Positions 25,484-32,867 of a DNA stretch of 64,000 nt are shown one piece after another (the stretch's first letter is position 1; each line of letters opens with the position of its first letter). The position numbers and the translations under genes are program-made. Origin of the DNA: Nonomuraea sp. PA05 (GTDB taxonomy: Bacteria; Actinomycetota; Actinomycetes; Streptosporangiales; Streptosporangiaceae); the NCBI RefSeq assembly GCF_008086045.1, contig NZ_VSEY01000052.1, positions 16,024-80,023 of the forward strand. The letters are read 5' to 3'. The notes below the pieces were generated by a model. The model saw nothing but the letters and a program-made list of their open reading frames with translations. It ran no database searches and had not been told where the DNA came from.

Positions 25484-25517
25484 TGAATATATATACACAT
25501 CTTGACGGCGGTGTCAG
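25484..25517 (-). promoter_or_regulatory. Divergent promoter region with AT-rich box shared with the GH2/GH42 promoter
   Basis: On the minus strand CTGACA (25517-25512), a 16-base spacer and TATATA (25495-25490) form a promoter for the GH127 gene, with transcription starting about 40 bases before ATG 25444. The plus-strand sequence TGAATATATATACA (25484-25497) recurs as TGAATATATATA at 37702-37713. TTGACggcggtGTCA at 25503-25516 is a short inverted repeat. No convincing plus-strand promoter was found for the divergent gene at 25574, although a second TTGAATATTTA lies at 25553-25563. Confidence 0.5.
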
Positions 25518-25573
25518 ATGCGAAGGAGGCTGACTGAGAGGTTTATGCGCCCTTGAATATTTATGAGGTGAAC

Positions 25574-27268
25574 ATGCCGGAGATTCCCGACACGGTGTTG
25601 CTGGAGGAACGGGCCGAGCTGGCGATGAACGCGGTGGCCGGGCTCCCCGACCCGGACCTCGGCGGCATCCCGTACTTCAGCGCCGACCTGCTGGCCCGCC
25701 CTGCGACGCTCCAGCACGGCGACTGGGACTGGGGCTCCAGCCACGGCCGGCTGCTCGACGCCTGCCTGCTGGCCAGGCAGATGACCGGCAAGGACACCTG
25801 GCGGGAGGTCGAGGAGGGCTTCAGGACCAGACTCACCGGCTTCTTCGGCCCCGACGGGCTGAGCTACCGGCAGGCCAGGCCGGAACGCGGCTGGCCCGCC
25901 AACGCCAACCTCATCGACCAGCGGGCCGTGCTGCTGTCGCTGACCACGTGGTTCGTCTCCGACGGCGCCCCCGAGGCGAAGCGGCTGGTGGACCGGCACG
26001 TGGCCGCGCTCAAGCGGATCGCGATCAAGGAGCGGGACGTCTGGTTCTACCCCGCCTCCGAGTACACCCCTGACGGCTGGCCCTCCCCCAACGCGATCGC
26101 GCTGCACCTGGCCCCCGACCCGGCCTCGTTCAGCGGCCGGCTGATCATGCCGCTGCTCCGCTACCACCAGGCCACCGGCAACGAGGACGCGCTGGAGCTG
26201 TGCGGCTGGTTCGCCCGGCTGATCGTCGAGAAGAGCGGCGTCTACAACGAGGACGGCAGTTTCAACGCCGCCCGCGCCTACCGCAGCGGCCACTTCCACA
26301 CCCGGCTCGGCACCCTCGAAGGACTCGCCCGCTACGCCGCGCACACCGGCGACCACGAGCTGACCGCGTTCGTGCGCAGGAGCTACGACTGGGCGCTCGG
26401 CCAGGCCACCGCGTTCGGCTGGACCCCAGGCGACCTGGCCGACCAGCGCTACGAGCACGAGAGCTGCTCCCTGGTGGACCTCATCGGCACCGGCACCACG
26501 CTGGCCCGCTCCGGGCACACCGCGTACTGGGGGGTGGTCGAGCGGTTCCTGCGCAACCACCTCGTGGAGTCGCAGCTCCTCGACCTGAGCTGGGTCGAGT
26601 CCGCGCCCGACGCGTCGGGCGACGAGCCCGGCTGGACGACGCGCGTCCGGGTGGGCGAGCGGGTGCTCGGCGCCTTCGCCGGGTACGGCGCCCCCAACGA
26701 CTACGTGTGCGACGTCGAGCTGGGCCGGGGCCACACCGCCGACGTGCAGGCGTGCTGCGTCGGCTCCGGCGTGCGCGGCCTGTTCTGGGGCTGGAACTCC
26801 ATCGTCACCGGCAACCGGATCAACCTGCTCCTCACCCGCGCCACCAAGCAGGTCACCGTGCTCAGCCACCTCCCCCACGAGGGCCGGGTGGACCTCGACG
26901 TGCACGAGGACCTGCCCGAGCTGCGCCTGCGGATCCCCGACTGGGCCGGGTACGCCAAGGTCCGCGTGTCACGCGAGTCGGGAGGCTACGACGGCGGCCA
27001 GGCCGGGGCGTGGGCCCCCGACGGCTACCTGTCGATCCCCGCCCCGCGCGCCGGCGAGCGCGTCACCGTCACCTTCCCCGTCCCCGAGACGACCAGCACC
27101 GAGGTCGCCGCCGGCCGCGAGTACCAGGTGCGCTGGCGCGGCGACGACGTGATCGGCATCAGCCCCGAGGGGACGGCCAGGCCCATGTACAGCGGGCGCA
27201 AGGTCCACCCGACGGCCCCCAGGCGCGACTACACGCTGGCCCGCCCGGCGCAGGAATGGACGTGGTGA
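25574..27268 (+). CDS. Divergent GH127-like (alpha/alpha) barrel enzyme
   Basis: The protein has 564 residues from ATG 25574, with GAGGTG immediately upstream; the TTG at 25553 is less likely. It is helical in its first ~370 residues (GDWDWGSSHGRLLDACLLARQ, LIDQRAVLLSLTTWF) and beta-rich at the end. YEHESCSLVDLIG and VQACCVGSGVRG match the positions of the Glu-x-Cys and Cys-Cys zinc-site motifs of GH127, although the surrounding sequence is very different and the PPN after the Cys pair is absent. It is therefore a distant GH127-clan member whose sugar is not known; an arabinofuranosidase or related activity is the first guess. There is no signal peptide. It heads a coupled operon with GH78 and an SGNH esterase. 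Confidence 0.7.
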   Translation: MPEIPDTVLLEERAELAMNAVAGLPDPDLGGIPYFSADLLARPATLQHGDWDWGSSHGRLLDACLLARQMTGKDTWREVEEGFRTRLTGFFGPDGLSYRQARPERGWPANANLIDQRAVLLSLTTWFVSDGAPEAKRLVDRHVAALKRIAIKERDVWFYPASEYTPDGWPSPNAIALHLAPDPASFSGRLIMPLLRYHQATGNEDALELCGWFARLIVEKSGVYNEDGSFNAARAYRSGHFHTRLGTLEGLARYAAHTGDHELTAFVRRSYDWALGQATAFGWTPGDLADQRYEHESCSLVDLIGTGTTLARSGHTAYWGVVERFLRNHLVESQLLDLSWVESAPDASGDEPGWTTRVRVGERVLGAFAGYGAPNDYVCDVELGRGHTADVQACCVGSGVRGLFWGWNSIVTGNRINLLLTRATKQVTVLSHLPHEGRVDLDVHEDLPELRLRIPDWAGYAKVRVSRESGGYDGGQAGAWAPDGYLSIPAPRAGERVTVTFPVPETTSTEVAAGREYQVRWRGDDVIGISPEGTARPMYSGRKVHPTAPRRDYTLARPAQEWTW

Positions 27269-29916
27269 CGATGAGCTGGTCTCTGCCCGAAGCGGTCTCC
27301 GCCGAGCGGCTGCGGCCGTACGACCTGCGGTGCGAGCACCTCGCCACCCCCCTCGGCATCGGCACGCCCGCGCCCCGGCTGGCCTGGCGGCTGGCCTCCG
27401 ACCGGCGCGGCGACGCCCCGTCGGGTCACCGGATCACGGTACGCGGCCCCGGCGACGCCCTGGCCTGGGACAGCGGCTGGATCGACGGCCAGGCCCCGCA
27501 CGCGGACTACGGCGGCGCGCCGCTGGCCTCGCTCACCCGCTACACCTGGCAGGTCGAGCTGCGCGACGGCGAGTCCGCGCGGTCCTGGTTCGACACCGGG
27601 ATCCTGCACCCCGGCGAGTGGCGGGCGGCCTGGATCACCCACGACCCGGAGACCGAGCCCCCGTTCGAGCCGCCCAAGGACGACCGCGAGCCCCGCTCCG
27701 TCCGCACGGCGTCCCTGCCGGCGCCGCGCTACTTCCGCCGGGTCGTCGAGCTGCGCCCGGCGACCGCCGTCCGGATCGTGTGCACCGCGCGCGGCCTGTA
27801 CGAGCTGCGGGTCAACGGCCACCGCGTCGGCGACGGCGAGCTGACGCCCGGCTGGACCGACTACCGCAAGCGCGTCCCGTACCAGGTCTATGACGTCACG
27901 GATCTGGCCGGGGACGGGCCGCTGTGCGTGGGAGCGGTGCTGGCGGACGGCTGGTGGTCCGGCAGCCTCGGCTGGGACGGCAGGCAGCAGGCCCAGCGGT
28001 ACGGGCGGCGGCCGGAGCTCCTCCTGCAGCTCGTGGCCGAGCACGCGGACGGCTCCCGCACGGTGGTCGGCACCGACGGGACCTGGCGGGAGACGACCGG
28101 CCCGCTGCGCTACGCCGACCTGCTGATGGGCGAGTGGTACGACGCCAGGCTCGAACTCGACGGCTGGGACCTGCCCGCCTTCGACGACTCCTCGTGGGCG
28201 CCCGCCGGGATCGCGGACACCGCCACGGACGTGCTCGTGCCCTCCGCCGGCGAGCCCGTGCGGGTGACGCAAGAGCTGGCGCCCGTCGAGATGCGCGTCC
28301 GCGACGGCCACAGCATCGCGGACCTCGGTCAGAACATCGCCGGACGCGTCCGCCTGACCGTGCGCGGCGCGAAGGCCGGTACCAGGATCACGCTCAGGCA
28401 CGGTGAGGCGCTCACCGACGACGGCGACCTCTACACCGCCAACCTCCGCTCCGCCGAGGCCACCGACCATTATGTGGCGGCGGGGCGGCCGGAGGAGACG
28501 TTCGAGCCGCGCTTCACCGTGCACGGCTTCCGCTACGTCGAGGTGAGCGGGCACGGCGACTTCGACGTCGTCGGGCGGGTGATGCACTCGGACACGCCGG
28601 TGGCGGGCGACTTCTCCAGCTCCGACGCCATGGTGAACCAGCTGATGAGCAATCTGCGGTGGAGTCAGCGCGACAACTTCGTCTCCGTGCCGACCGACTG
28701 CCCGCAGCGTGACGAGCGGCTCGGCTGGACGGCCGACGCGCAGGTGTTCCTGCCCACGGCCTGCTACAACGCGGACGTGGCGGCGTTCTTCACCGGCTGG
28801 CTGGCCGACCTGCGCTGCGGCCAGGACGCGGTGGGCGGCGCGGTGCCGGACGTGGTGCCGCATGTCATGACCGAGCGGCACGGCGCGCCCGCCTGGGGCG
28901 ACGCGGCCACGATCGTGCCGTGGCACCTGTACCGGGTGTACGGGGACGAGCGGATCCTGCGCGACAGCCTGCCCAGCATGAGGCGGTGGGTCGATCACAT
29001 CGAACGCCACAACCCGGGACTCGTCTGGCGCGACCGCGTCGGCAGCCACTACGGCGACTGGCTGCAGGCCGGGGTCACGACCTCCCGCGACGTGATGGCC
29101 ACCGCCTACTTCGCGCTCAGCGCCGACCTCACCGCGCGGGCCGCGCGGGTGCTGGGCGACCCGTCGGCCGGCCGCTACGCGGCGCTCAGGGAACGCATCG
29201 GGGAGGTGTTCGCGCGCGAGTTCATCGCGGCCGACGGAAAGATCACCGGCGACACGCAGACCGCCTACCTGCTGGCGCTCGCCCACGGCCTCGTGCCCGG
29301 CGACCTCGTGCCGGCCGCCGTCTCGCACCTGGTGGCCGACCTGGAGCGGCGCGGGCGGCGGCTGACCACCGGATTCGCCGGGGTCGCGCTGCTCGGCCCC
29401 GTCCTGTCGGAGCACGGGCACGCCGACCTGGCGTACGCGCTGCTGCACGACGACCGCTACCCCTCCTGGGGCTACTCGATCAAGCGCGGCGCCACCACCA
29501 TCTGGGAGCGCTGGGACGGCTGGACCGAGGAGGCCGGCTTCGGCCCCGTCGCCATGAACTCCTTCAACCACTACACCCTCGGCTCGGTCGGCGCCTGGCT
29601 GTACGGCGGGGTCGCCGGGCTCGGCCAGGCGGAGGGCTCGGCCGGCTTCCGCCACCCGGTGATCCGGCCGCTGCCCGGGGGAATGCTGAGGTGGGCCTCC
29701 GCCGCGTACGAGACGCCGCTGGGGCGGCTGGCCTCGCGGTGGGAGGTGGACGGGGGGACGCTGCGTCTGGACGTACGCGTGCCGCCAGGGGCCGTGGCCA
29801 CCGTCCACGTGCCCACCACGGATCCGTCGTCGGTGCGCGAGTCGGGCAACCCTGTCCCCGTGGTGTCGCAGGTCGGGTCGGGGCGGTACGCGTTCACGGC
29901 GGCATGGGACCGGTGA
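27265..29916 (+). CDS. GH78 alpha-L-rhamnosidase
   Basis: The protein has 883 residues from GTG 27265, which overlaps the previous TGA (GTGA) behind AGGAA at 27252-27256. ATG 27256 and ATG 27271 are alternative starts. Domains in order are N-terminal fibronectin-like (ATPLGIGTPAPRLAWRLAS), two beta-sandwich domains including the rhamnose-binding-like YFRRVVEL and ARGLYELRVNGHRVGDGELTPGWTDY, the (alpha/alpha)6 barrel and a C-terminal sandwich. Barrel motifs are SVPTDCPQRDERLGWTADAQVF (general acid region), HYGDWLQAG and KRGATTIWERWDGW. No signal peptide is seen. It would remove terminal rhamnose from imported rhamnogalacturonan fragments. A second GH78-type gene is at 41.3 kb. Confidence 0.93.
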   Translation: MTMSWSLPEAVSAERLRPYDLRCEHLATPLGIGTPAPRLAWRLASDRRGDAPSGHRITVRGPGDALAWDSGWIDGQAPHADYGGAPLASLTRYTWQVELRDGESARSWFDTGILHPGEWRAAWITHDPETEPPFEPPKDDREPRSVRTASLPAPRYFRRVVELRPATAVRIVCTARGLYELRVNGHRVGDGELTPGWTDYRKRVPYQVYDVTDLAGDGPLCVGAVLADGWWSGSLGWDGRQQAQRYGRRPELLLQLVAEHADGSRTVVGTDGTWRETTGPLRYADLLMGEWYDARLELDGWDLPAFDDSSWAPAGIADTATDVLVPSAGEPVRVTQELAPVEMRVRDGHSIADLGQNIAGRVRLTVRGAKAGTRITLRHGEALTDDGDLYTANLRSAEATDHYVAAGRPEETFEPRFTVHGFRYVEVSGHGDFDVVGRVMHSDTPVAGDFSSSDAMVNQLMSNLRWSQRDNFVSVPTDCPQRDERLGWTADAQVFLPTACYNADVAAFFTGWLADLRCGQDAVGGAVPDVVPHVMTERHGAPAWGDAATIVPWHLYRVYGDERILRDSLPSMRRWVDHIERHNPGLVWRDRVGSHYGDWLQAGVTTSRDVMATAYFALSADLTARAARVLGDPSAGRYAALRERIGEVFAREFIAADGKITGDTQTAYLLALAHGLVPGDLVPAAVSHLVADLERRGRRLTTGFAGVALLGPVLSEHGHADLAYALLHDDRYPSWGYSIKRGATTIWERWDGWTEEAGFGPVAMNSFNHYTLGSVGAWLYGGVAGLGQAEGSAGFRHPVIRPLPGGMLRWASAAYETPLGRLASRWEVDGGTLRLDVRVPPGAVATVHVPTTDPSSVRESGNPVPVVSQVGSGRYAFTAAWDR

Positions 29917-31070
29917 CCGGCGGCCGCCCGGTGACCACCTGGGCGGCCGCTTCCGAGCGGCTCGGAGGCCCGCTGCGTGATCTGACCGTGCGGAACGTGG
30001 TGCGGGCCGGCGTGGGCGGGATCGGGCTGCGGGTGCGGCTCACCAACGCCTTCGGGGACCGGGAGGTCACGTTCGGGCGCGTGTACGTGGGAGTGTCACG
30101 GGCCGGGGCCGTCCTGGAGCCGGGGTCGAACCGGCTGGTGACGTTCGGCGGCTCCCCCCAGGTGACGGTGGCACCGGGGGCCACGGCCCTCAGCGATCCG
30201 CTGTCGCCTGAGGTGGCAAGCCCAAGCGATCCGGTAGCGGTGCGGGCCGGGCAGCGGCTCGCGGTCAGCGTGTACGTGCGCGGCGAGGCCGACACGCTGA
30301 CCGGCCGCAACCGCGCCACCGTCCCGTCCCCCGCCGGAGGGGAGCCCGCCGTCTCGCCCGCCTACCGGTCGATCGCCGGCGATCACGCCGCGGACGAGGG
30401 CGGCGCGGCGTACACCGGCGAAAGGGCGGTCTGGCACTGGCTGGACGCGCTCACCGTCGTCACGGCCGAACCGGTGCCGGTCGTGGCGGCGCTCGGGGAC
30501 TCCCTCACCACCGGCGTCGGCTCGGAGACCGGGAACGGCTGGGCCGACCTGCTCGCCCACCGCCTGGACCTCGCCGTGCTCAACGAGGGCGTGTCCGGTG
30601 GAAAGGTGCTGGCCGCGGGGACCGGGCGTCCTGCCGAGGAGCGGCTGAGCGCCGAGGTCCTGACCAAGCCGGGCATCGGGACCGTGATCCTTCAGGCGGG
30701 GCTCAACGACCTCGGGGCGGGCGCGCGGGCCGGCGACCTCGTGGCCGCGTACCGGCGGATGGCCGCCACGGCGCACGCCGCCGGGGTCCGGATGATCGGC
30801 GGGACGATCACCCCGTACGCGGGGGCCGAGTACCACACGGCGGAGGGCGAGCGTGCCCGGCTGGCGGTGAACGCGTTCATCCGTGAGAAGGGCGTGTTCG
30901 ACGGGGTGGCCGACTTCGACGCGGCGCTCCGCGATCCTGCCGAGCCGTGCCGGCTGCTGCCCGCGTACGACTGCGGCGACCACCTGCACCCGAGCGCGGC
31001 GGGCCACCTCGCGATGGCCGCCGCCCTCGACCCGCGGTCAATGTGGCGAGACCAGCCGGCCTCGCTGTAG
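29904..31070 (+). CDS. SGNH/GDSL hydrolase, probable pectin side-chain esterase
   Basis: The protein has 388 residues from ATG 29904; a GTG at 29913 with GTGA overlap to the rhamnosidase is equally plausible. An N-terminal beta-sandwich (~1-150, LRDLTVRNVVRAGVGGIGLRVRLTNAFG) precedes the SGNH catalytic domain. Block I is ALGDSLTTGVG (Ser), the oxyanion Gly is in NEGVSGGKVL, the Asn block is LQAGLNDLGAG and the Asp/His block is CGDHLHPSAAGHLAM. The arrangement matches bacterial two-domain GDSL esterases. In this operon deacetylation of rhamnogalacturonan or arabinogalactan oligomers is plausible. It ends 7 bases from the stop of a convergent gene, with no obvious terminator. Confidence 0.88.
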   Translation: MGPVTGGRPVTTWAAASERLGGPLRDLTVRNVVRAGVGGIGLRVRLTNAFGDREVTFGRVYVGVSRAGAVLEPGSNRLVTFGGSPQVTVAPGATALSDPLSPEVASPSDPVAVRAGQRLAVSVYVRGEADTLTGRNRATVPSPAGGEPAVSPAYRSIAGDHAADEGGAAYTGERAVWHWLDALTVVTAEPVPVVAALGDSLTTGVGSETGNGWADLLAHRLDLAVLNEGVSGGKVLAAGTGRPAEERLSAEVLTKPGIGTVILQAGLNDLGAGARAGDLVAAYRRMAATAHAAGVRMIGGTITPYAGAEYHTAEGERARLAVNAFIREKGVFDGVADFDAALRDPAEPCRLLPAYDCGDHLHPSAAGHLAMAAALDPRSMWRDQPASL

Positions 31071-31077
31071 TGACGGC

Positions 31078-31602
31078 TCAGTCCCACACCACATCGGCGG
31101 GCACAATCGCCGCCTGCTCGGGCGGGGAGGCATCCACCGTGAGAACTTCGGCCCAAACCGAAGTGCCCAGGGAACCCGGCTGTGTCCCCCATCGAGTGGC
31201 CTGTGCCTCTACAAGGACCAGGCCACGTCCGTGATCTTCGTGATCTTCCGACAGCCGGGGCTGCGGAATGGTGAGGGCCCCCGCGTCAGCGACCACGATG
31301 CGCACCAGCCCGTCGCCGACCTCGGACACTTGCACAGCAACCAGGCCGCCCGGCAGCCCGGAGCGCGTGTGCACCACGGCGTTGCTCAGCAGTTCGGTGA
31401 GGACGAGGCGCACACGTTCCAAGTCTCGGTGCCCAGCCGCCGTCAGCACAAGCGTGACGCATCGCCGGAGAAGTGGCACCGAGGATGTGTCTCCCGGCAC
31501 CACTACCTCCGTGAGAAGCCGCTCGCTCCTGGCTGCTGCCCAGATCCGCCGCATGGTGGCACCCGCCTTGCCCGCTCGGCAGCTCCGGTGGCGCATCGTC
31601 AT
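31078..31602 (-). CDS. Anti-sigma-factor-like ATP-binding protein (HATPase, RsbW-like)
   Basis: This 174-residue, single-domain GHKL ATPase resembles the anti-sigma/serine kinase relatives that are abundant in actinomycetes. N-box VRLVLTELLSNAVVHTRSG is at about residues 64-82, the G1 box is VVADAGAL and the G2-like segment is HEDHGRGLVLVEAQATRWG. The start at ATG 31602 is uncertain; ATG 31596 and ATG 31554 are in frame, and the extra N-terminal ~16 residues are basic and low-complexity. It lies 3 bases after the small gene at 31606-31896, so both share the transcript that diverges from the GntR regulator. Its partner sigma or anti-anti-sigma factor is not in the window. Confidence 0.8.
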   Translation of the reverse strand: MTMRHRSCRAGKAGATMRRIWAAARSERLLTEVVVPGDTSSVPLLRRCVTLVLTAAGHRDLERVRLVLTELLSNAVVHTRSGLPGGLVAVQVSEVGDGLVRIVVADAGALTIPQPRLSEDHEDHGRGLVLVEAQATRWGTQPGSLGTSVWAEVLTVDASPPEQAAIVPADVVWD

Positions 31603-31605
31603 GGT

Positions 31606-31896
31606 TCACGTTGCGTCCTCACCGGTCGGAATCAGACAGCGGAGGCGCTGATGAAAGAGCACGAGAGCGGCGGCCTTGTCATCGACGACGAACACCTGCT
31701 GCCCTTGCCTCCGCGTCCGTTCTGCGACGACAGCCTGCCGGTTGACCGCATCGCACACAGCGGCGACCTCGACGCCGGGCACCCTCTCAGAGAGGAGGAT
31801 CACAGCGGGACGCCGTTGGTCGAGGAGGTGCCAACATTCGTCCCGCCATCGAATGGTGAGCCGAGCGTTGGGCGTCGGGTCGTGCGGCACAGGCAT
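31606..31896 (-). CDS. Small hypothetical protein in a GntR-linked operon
   Basis: The protein has 96 residues from ATG 31896, preceded by GGAGAG with good spacing. I do not recognise a family. It is soluble and predicted mixed alpha/beta: RLTIRWRDECWHLLDQRRPAVILLSE, then VAAVCDAVNRQAVVAERTRRQGQQVFVVDDKAAALVLFHQRL. Codon usage is less extreme than in the flanking glycosidase genes, which hints that this island has a different history. It is co-transcribed with the HATPase gene, and two TTCGTATAC repeats sit just upstream, so the divergent GntR protein probably controls it. Confidence 0.6.
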   Translation of the reverse strand: MPVPHDPTPNARLTIRWRDECWHLLDQRRPAVILLSERVPGVEVAAVCDAVNRQAVVAERTRRQGQQVFVVDDKAAALVLFHQRLRCLIPTGEDAT

Positions 31897-31908
31897 CGGC
31901 TCTCCGTT

Positions 31909-31941
31909 TTCGTATACCAGTCTAGTGATTTCGTATACGAA
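31909..31941. promoter_or_regulatory. Probable GntR operator pair between divergent genes
   Basis: TTTCGTATAC occurs twice, at 31908-31917 and 31929-31938, exactly 21 bases (two helical turns) apart. The second copy extends into the perfect 12-bp palindrome TTCGTATACGAA (31930-31941). On the minus strand the palindrome lies in the spacer of a weak promoter (TGCAAG, then TAGACT at 31924-31919), and the first copy lies near its start point. This arrangement fits repression and autoregulation by the GntR protein encoded at 31998. Confidence 0.7.
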
Positions 31942-31997
31942 CTTGCAGGTACGTGTACGCTCTTGTCAAGCGTTATGCGAGAACTGGGAAGGTAGCT

Positions 31998-32762
31998 GTG
32001 GCGGAACGGGAACCTGCCTACGAGCGGATCGCCGATGAGCTCCGCCAGAAGATTCGCTCAGGCGATCTGGCTCCAGGTGCCCGCCTTCCTTCCCACCGCC
32101 TCATCGCCGAGGAATACGGCGTCTCGGACATCACCATTCGCCAGGCCATTGATCTCCTGCGGACGGAGGGGCTGGTCGAGACCAAGCGCGGGTCGGGCAC
32201 CTCAGTGCGGTCGCGCCCTCCGATCCGCCGTCTTTCGATGGATCGTTACCTGGCCGACAAGGGATCTCAGGCGGTTCCTCAAACGTCGTTCACCAGAGAC
32301 CAGGGCATCGCCTGGTCGCAGTACCGGCTGGACAAACGGTTCGAGTGGATTCAGGCCGACGAACGGCTGGCGGGGCTGTTCGACGTGCCGGTCGGGACGC
32401 GGGTACTGGAGCGGCGATTCGTGTTCTACGCCTCCGGGGTACCGAGCCAACTGAGCCGTTCGTGTCTGCTCGCCCGCGATGTCGAGGGCACCCCCGTCGC
32501 TGACCCTCACAACGAGCCGTGGCCGGGCGGCAATATCGGCCAGCTTCGCTCACTGGGTATCGAGGTCGACGGTGACATCGTCGAAGAAACCTCCGTTCGC
32601 ATGCCGACTCGGGAGGAGATGGACCTGCTCGATATCGGCAGCGGAACGCCCGTGTTTTCGATCACCCGATTGATGTCCTCCCACGGACGCGTGGTGGAGG
32701 TCGCCGACCCGATCGTGATCCCGGGCGATCGCGCGGTCCGAGTCGATCGGATCTCCATCTGA
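31998..32762 (+). CDS. GntR/HutC-family transcriptional regulator with UTRA domain
   Basis: The protein has 254 residues from GTG 31998 (MAEREPAYERI), with GGAAGG at 31987-31992; an ATG at 31953 would extend it into the operator region. The winged helix (YERIADELRQKIRSGDLAPG, ISDITIRQAIDLLRTEGLVETKRGSGT-like layout with VSDITIRQAID) occupies residues 8-75. The UTRA ligand-binding domain follows (LERRFVFYASGVPSQLSRSCL to VVEVADPIVIPGDRAVRVD). It diverges from the HATPase operon and probably binds the TTCGTATAC repeats between them. UTRA ligands are often sugars or amino acids; none can be inferred here. Nothing ties it to pectin use except position. Confidence 0.9.
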   Translation: MAEREPAYERIADELRQKIRSGDLAPGARLPSHRLIAEEYGVSDITIRQAIDLLRTEGLVETKRGSGTSVRSRPPIRRLSMDRYLADKGSQAVPQTSFTRDQGIAWSQYRLDKRFEWIQADERLAGLFDVPVGTRVLERRFVFYASGVPSQLSRSCLLARDVEGTPVADPHNEPWPGGNIGQLRSLGIEVDGDIVEETSVRMPTREEMDLLDIGSGTPVFSITRLMSSHGRVVEVADPIVIPGDRAVRVDRISI

Positions 32763-32867
32763 GTGGATCTCCCTTGCGGTCATGGTCCATGTGGATTGAG
32801 CCGCCGCGCCACCTCGACCGTGGACCCGAGCCGGCGCTGACGCGGCCTCTCACCCGAAGATCATCTG

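Noticed and set aside
32784..32826. GGTCCA/TGGACC inverted repeat as a terminator between convergent genes
   Set aside because: The stem is only 6 bp with a loop of about 31 bases, too weak to support a call.
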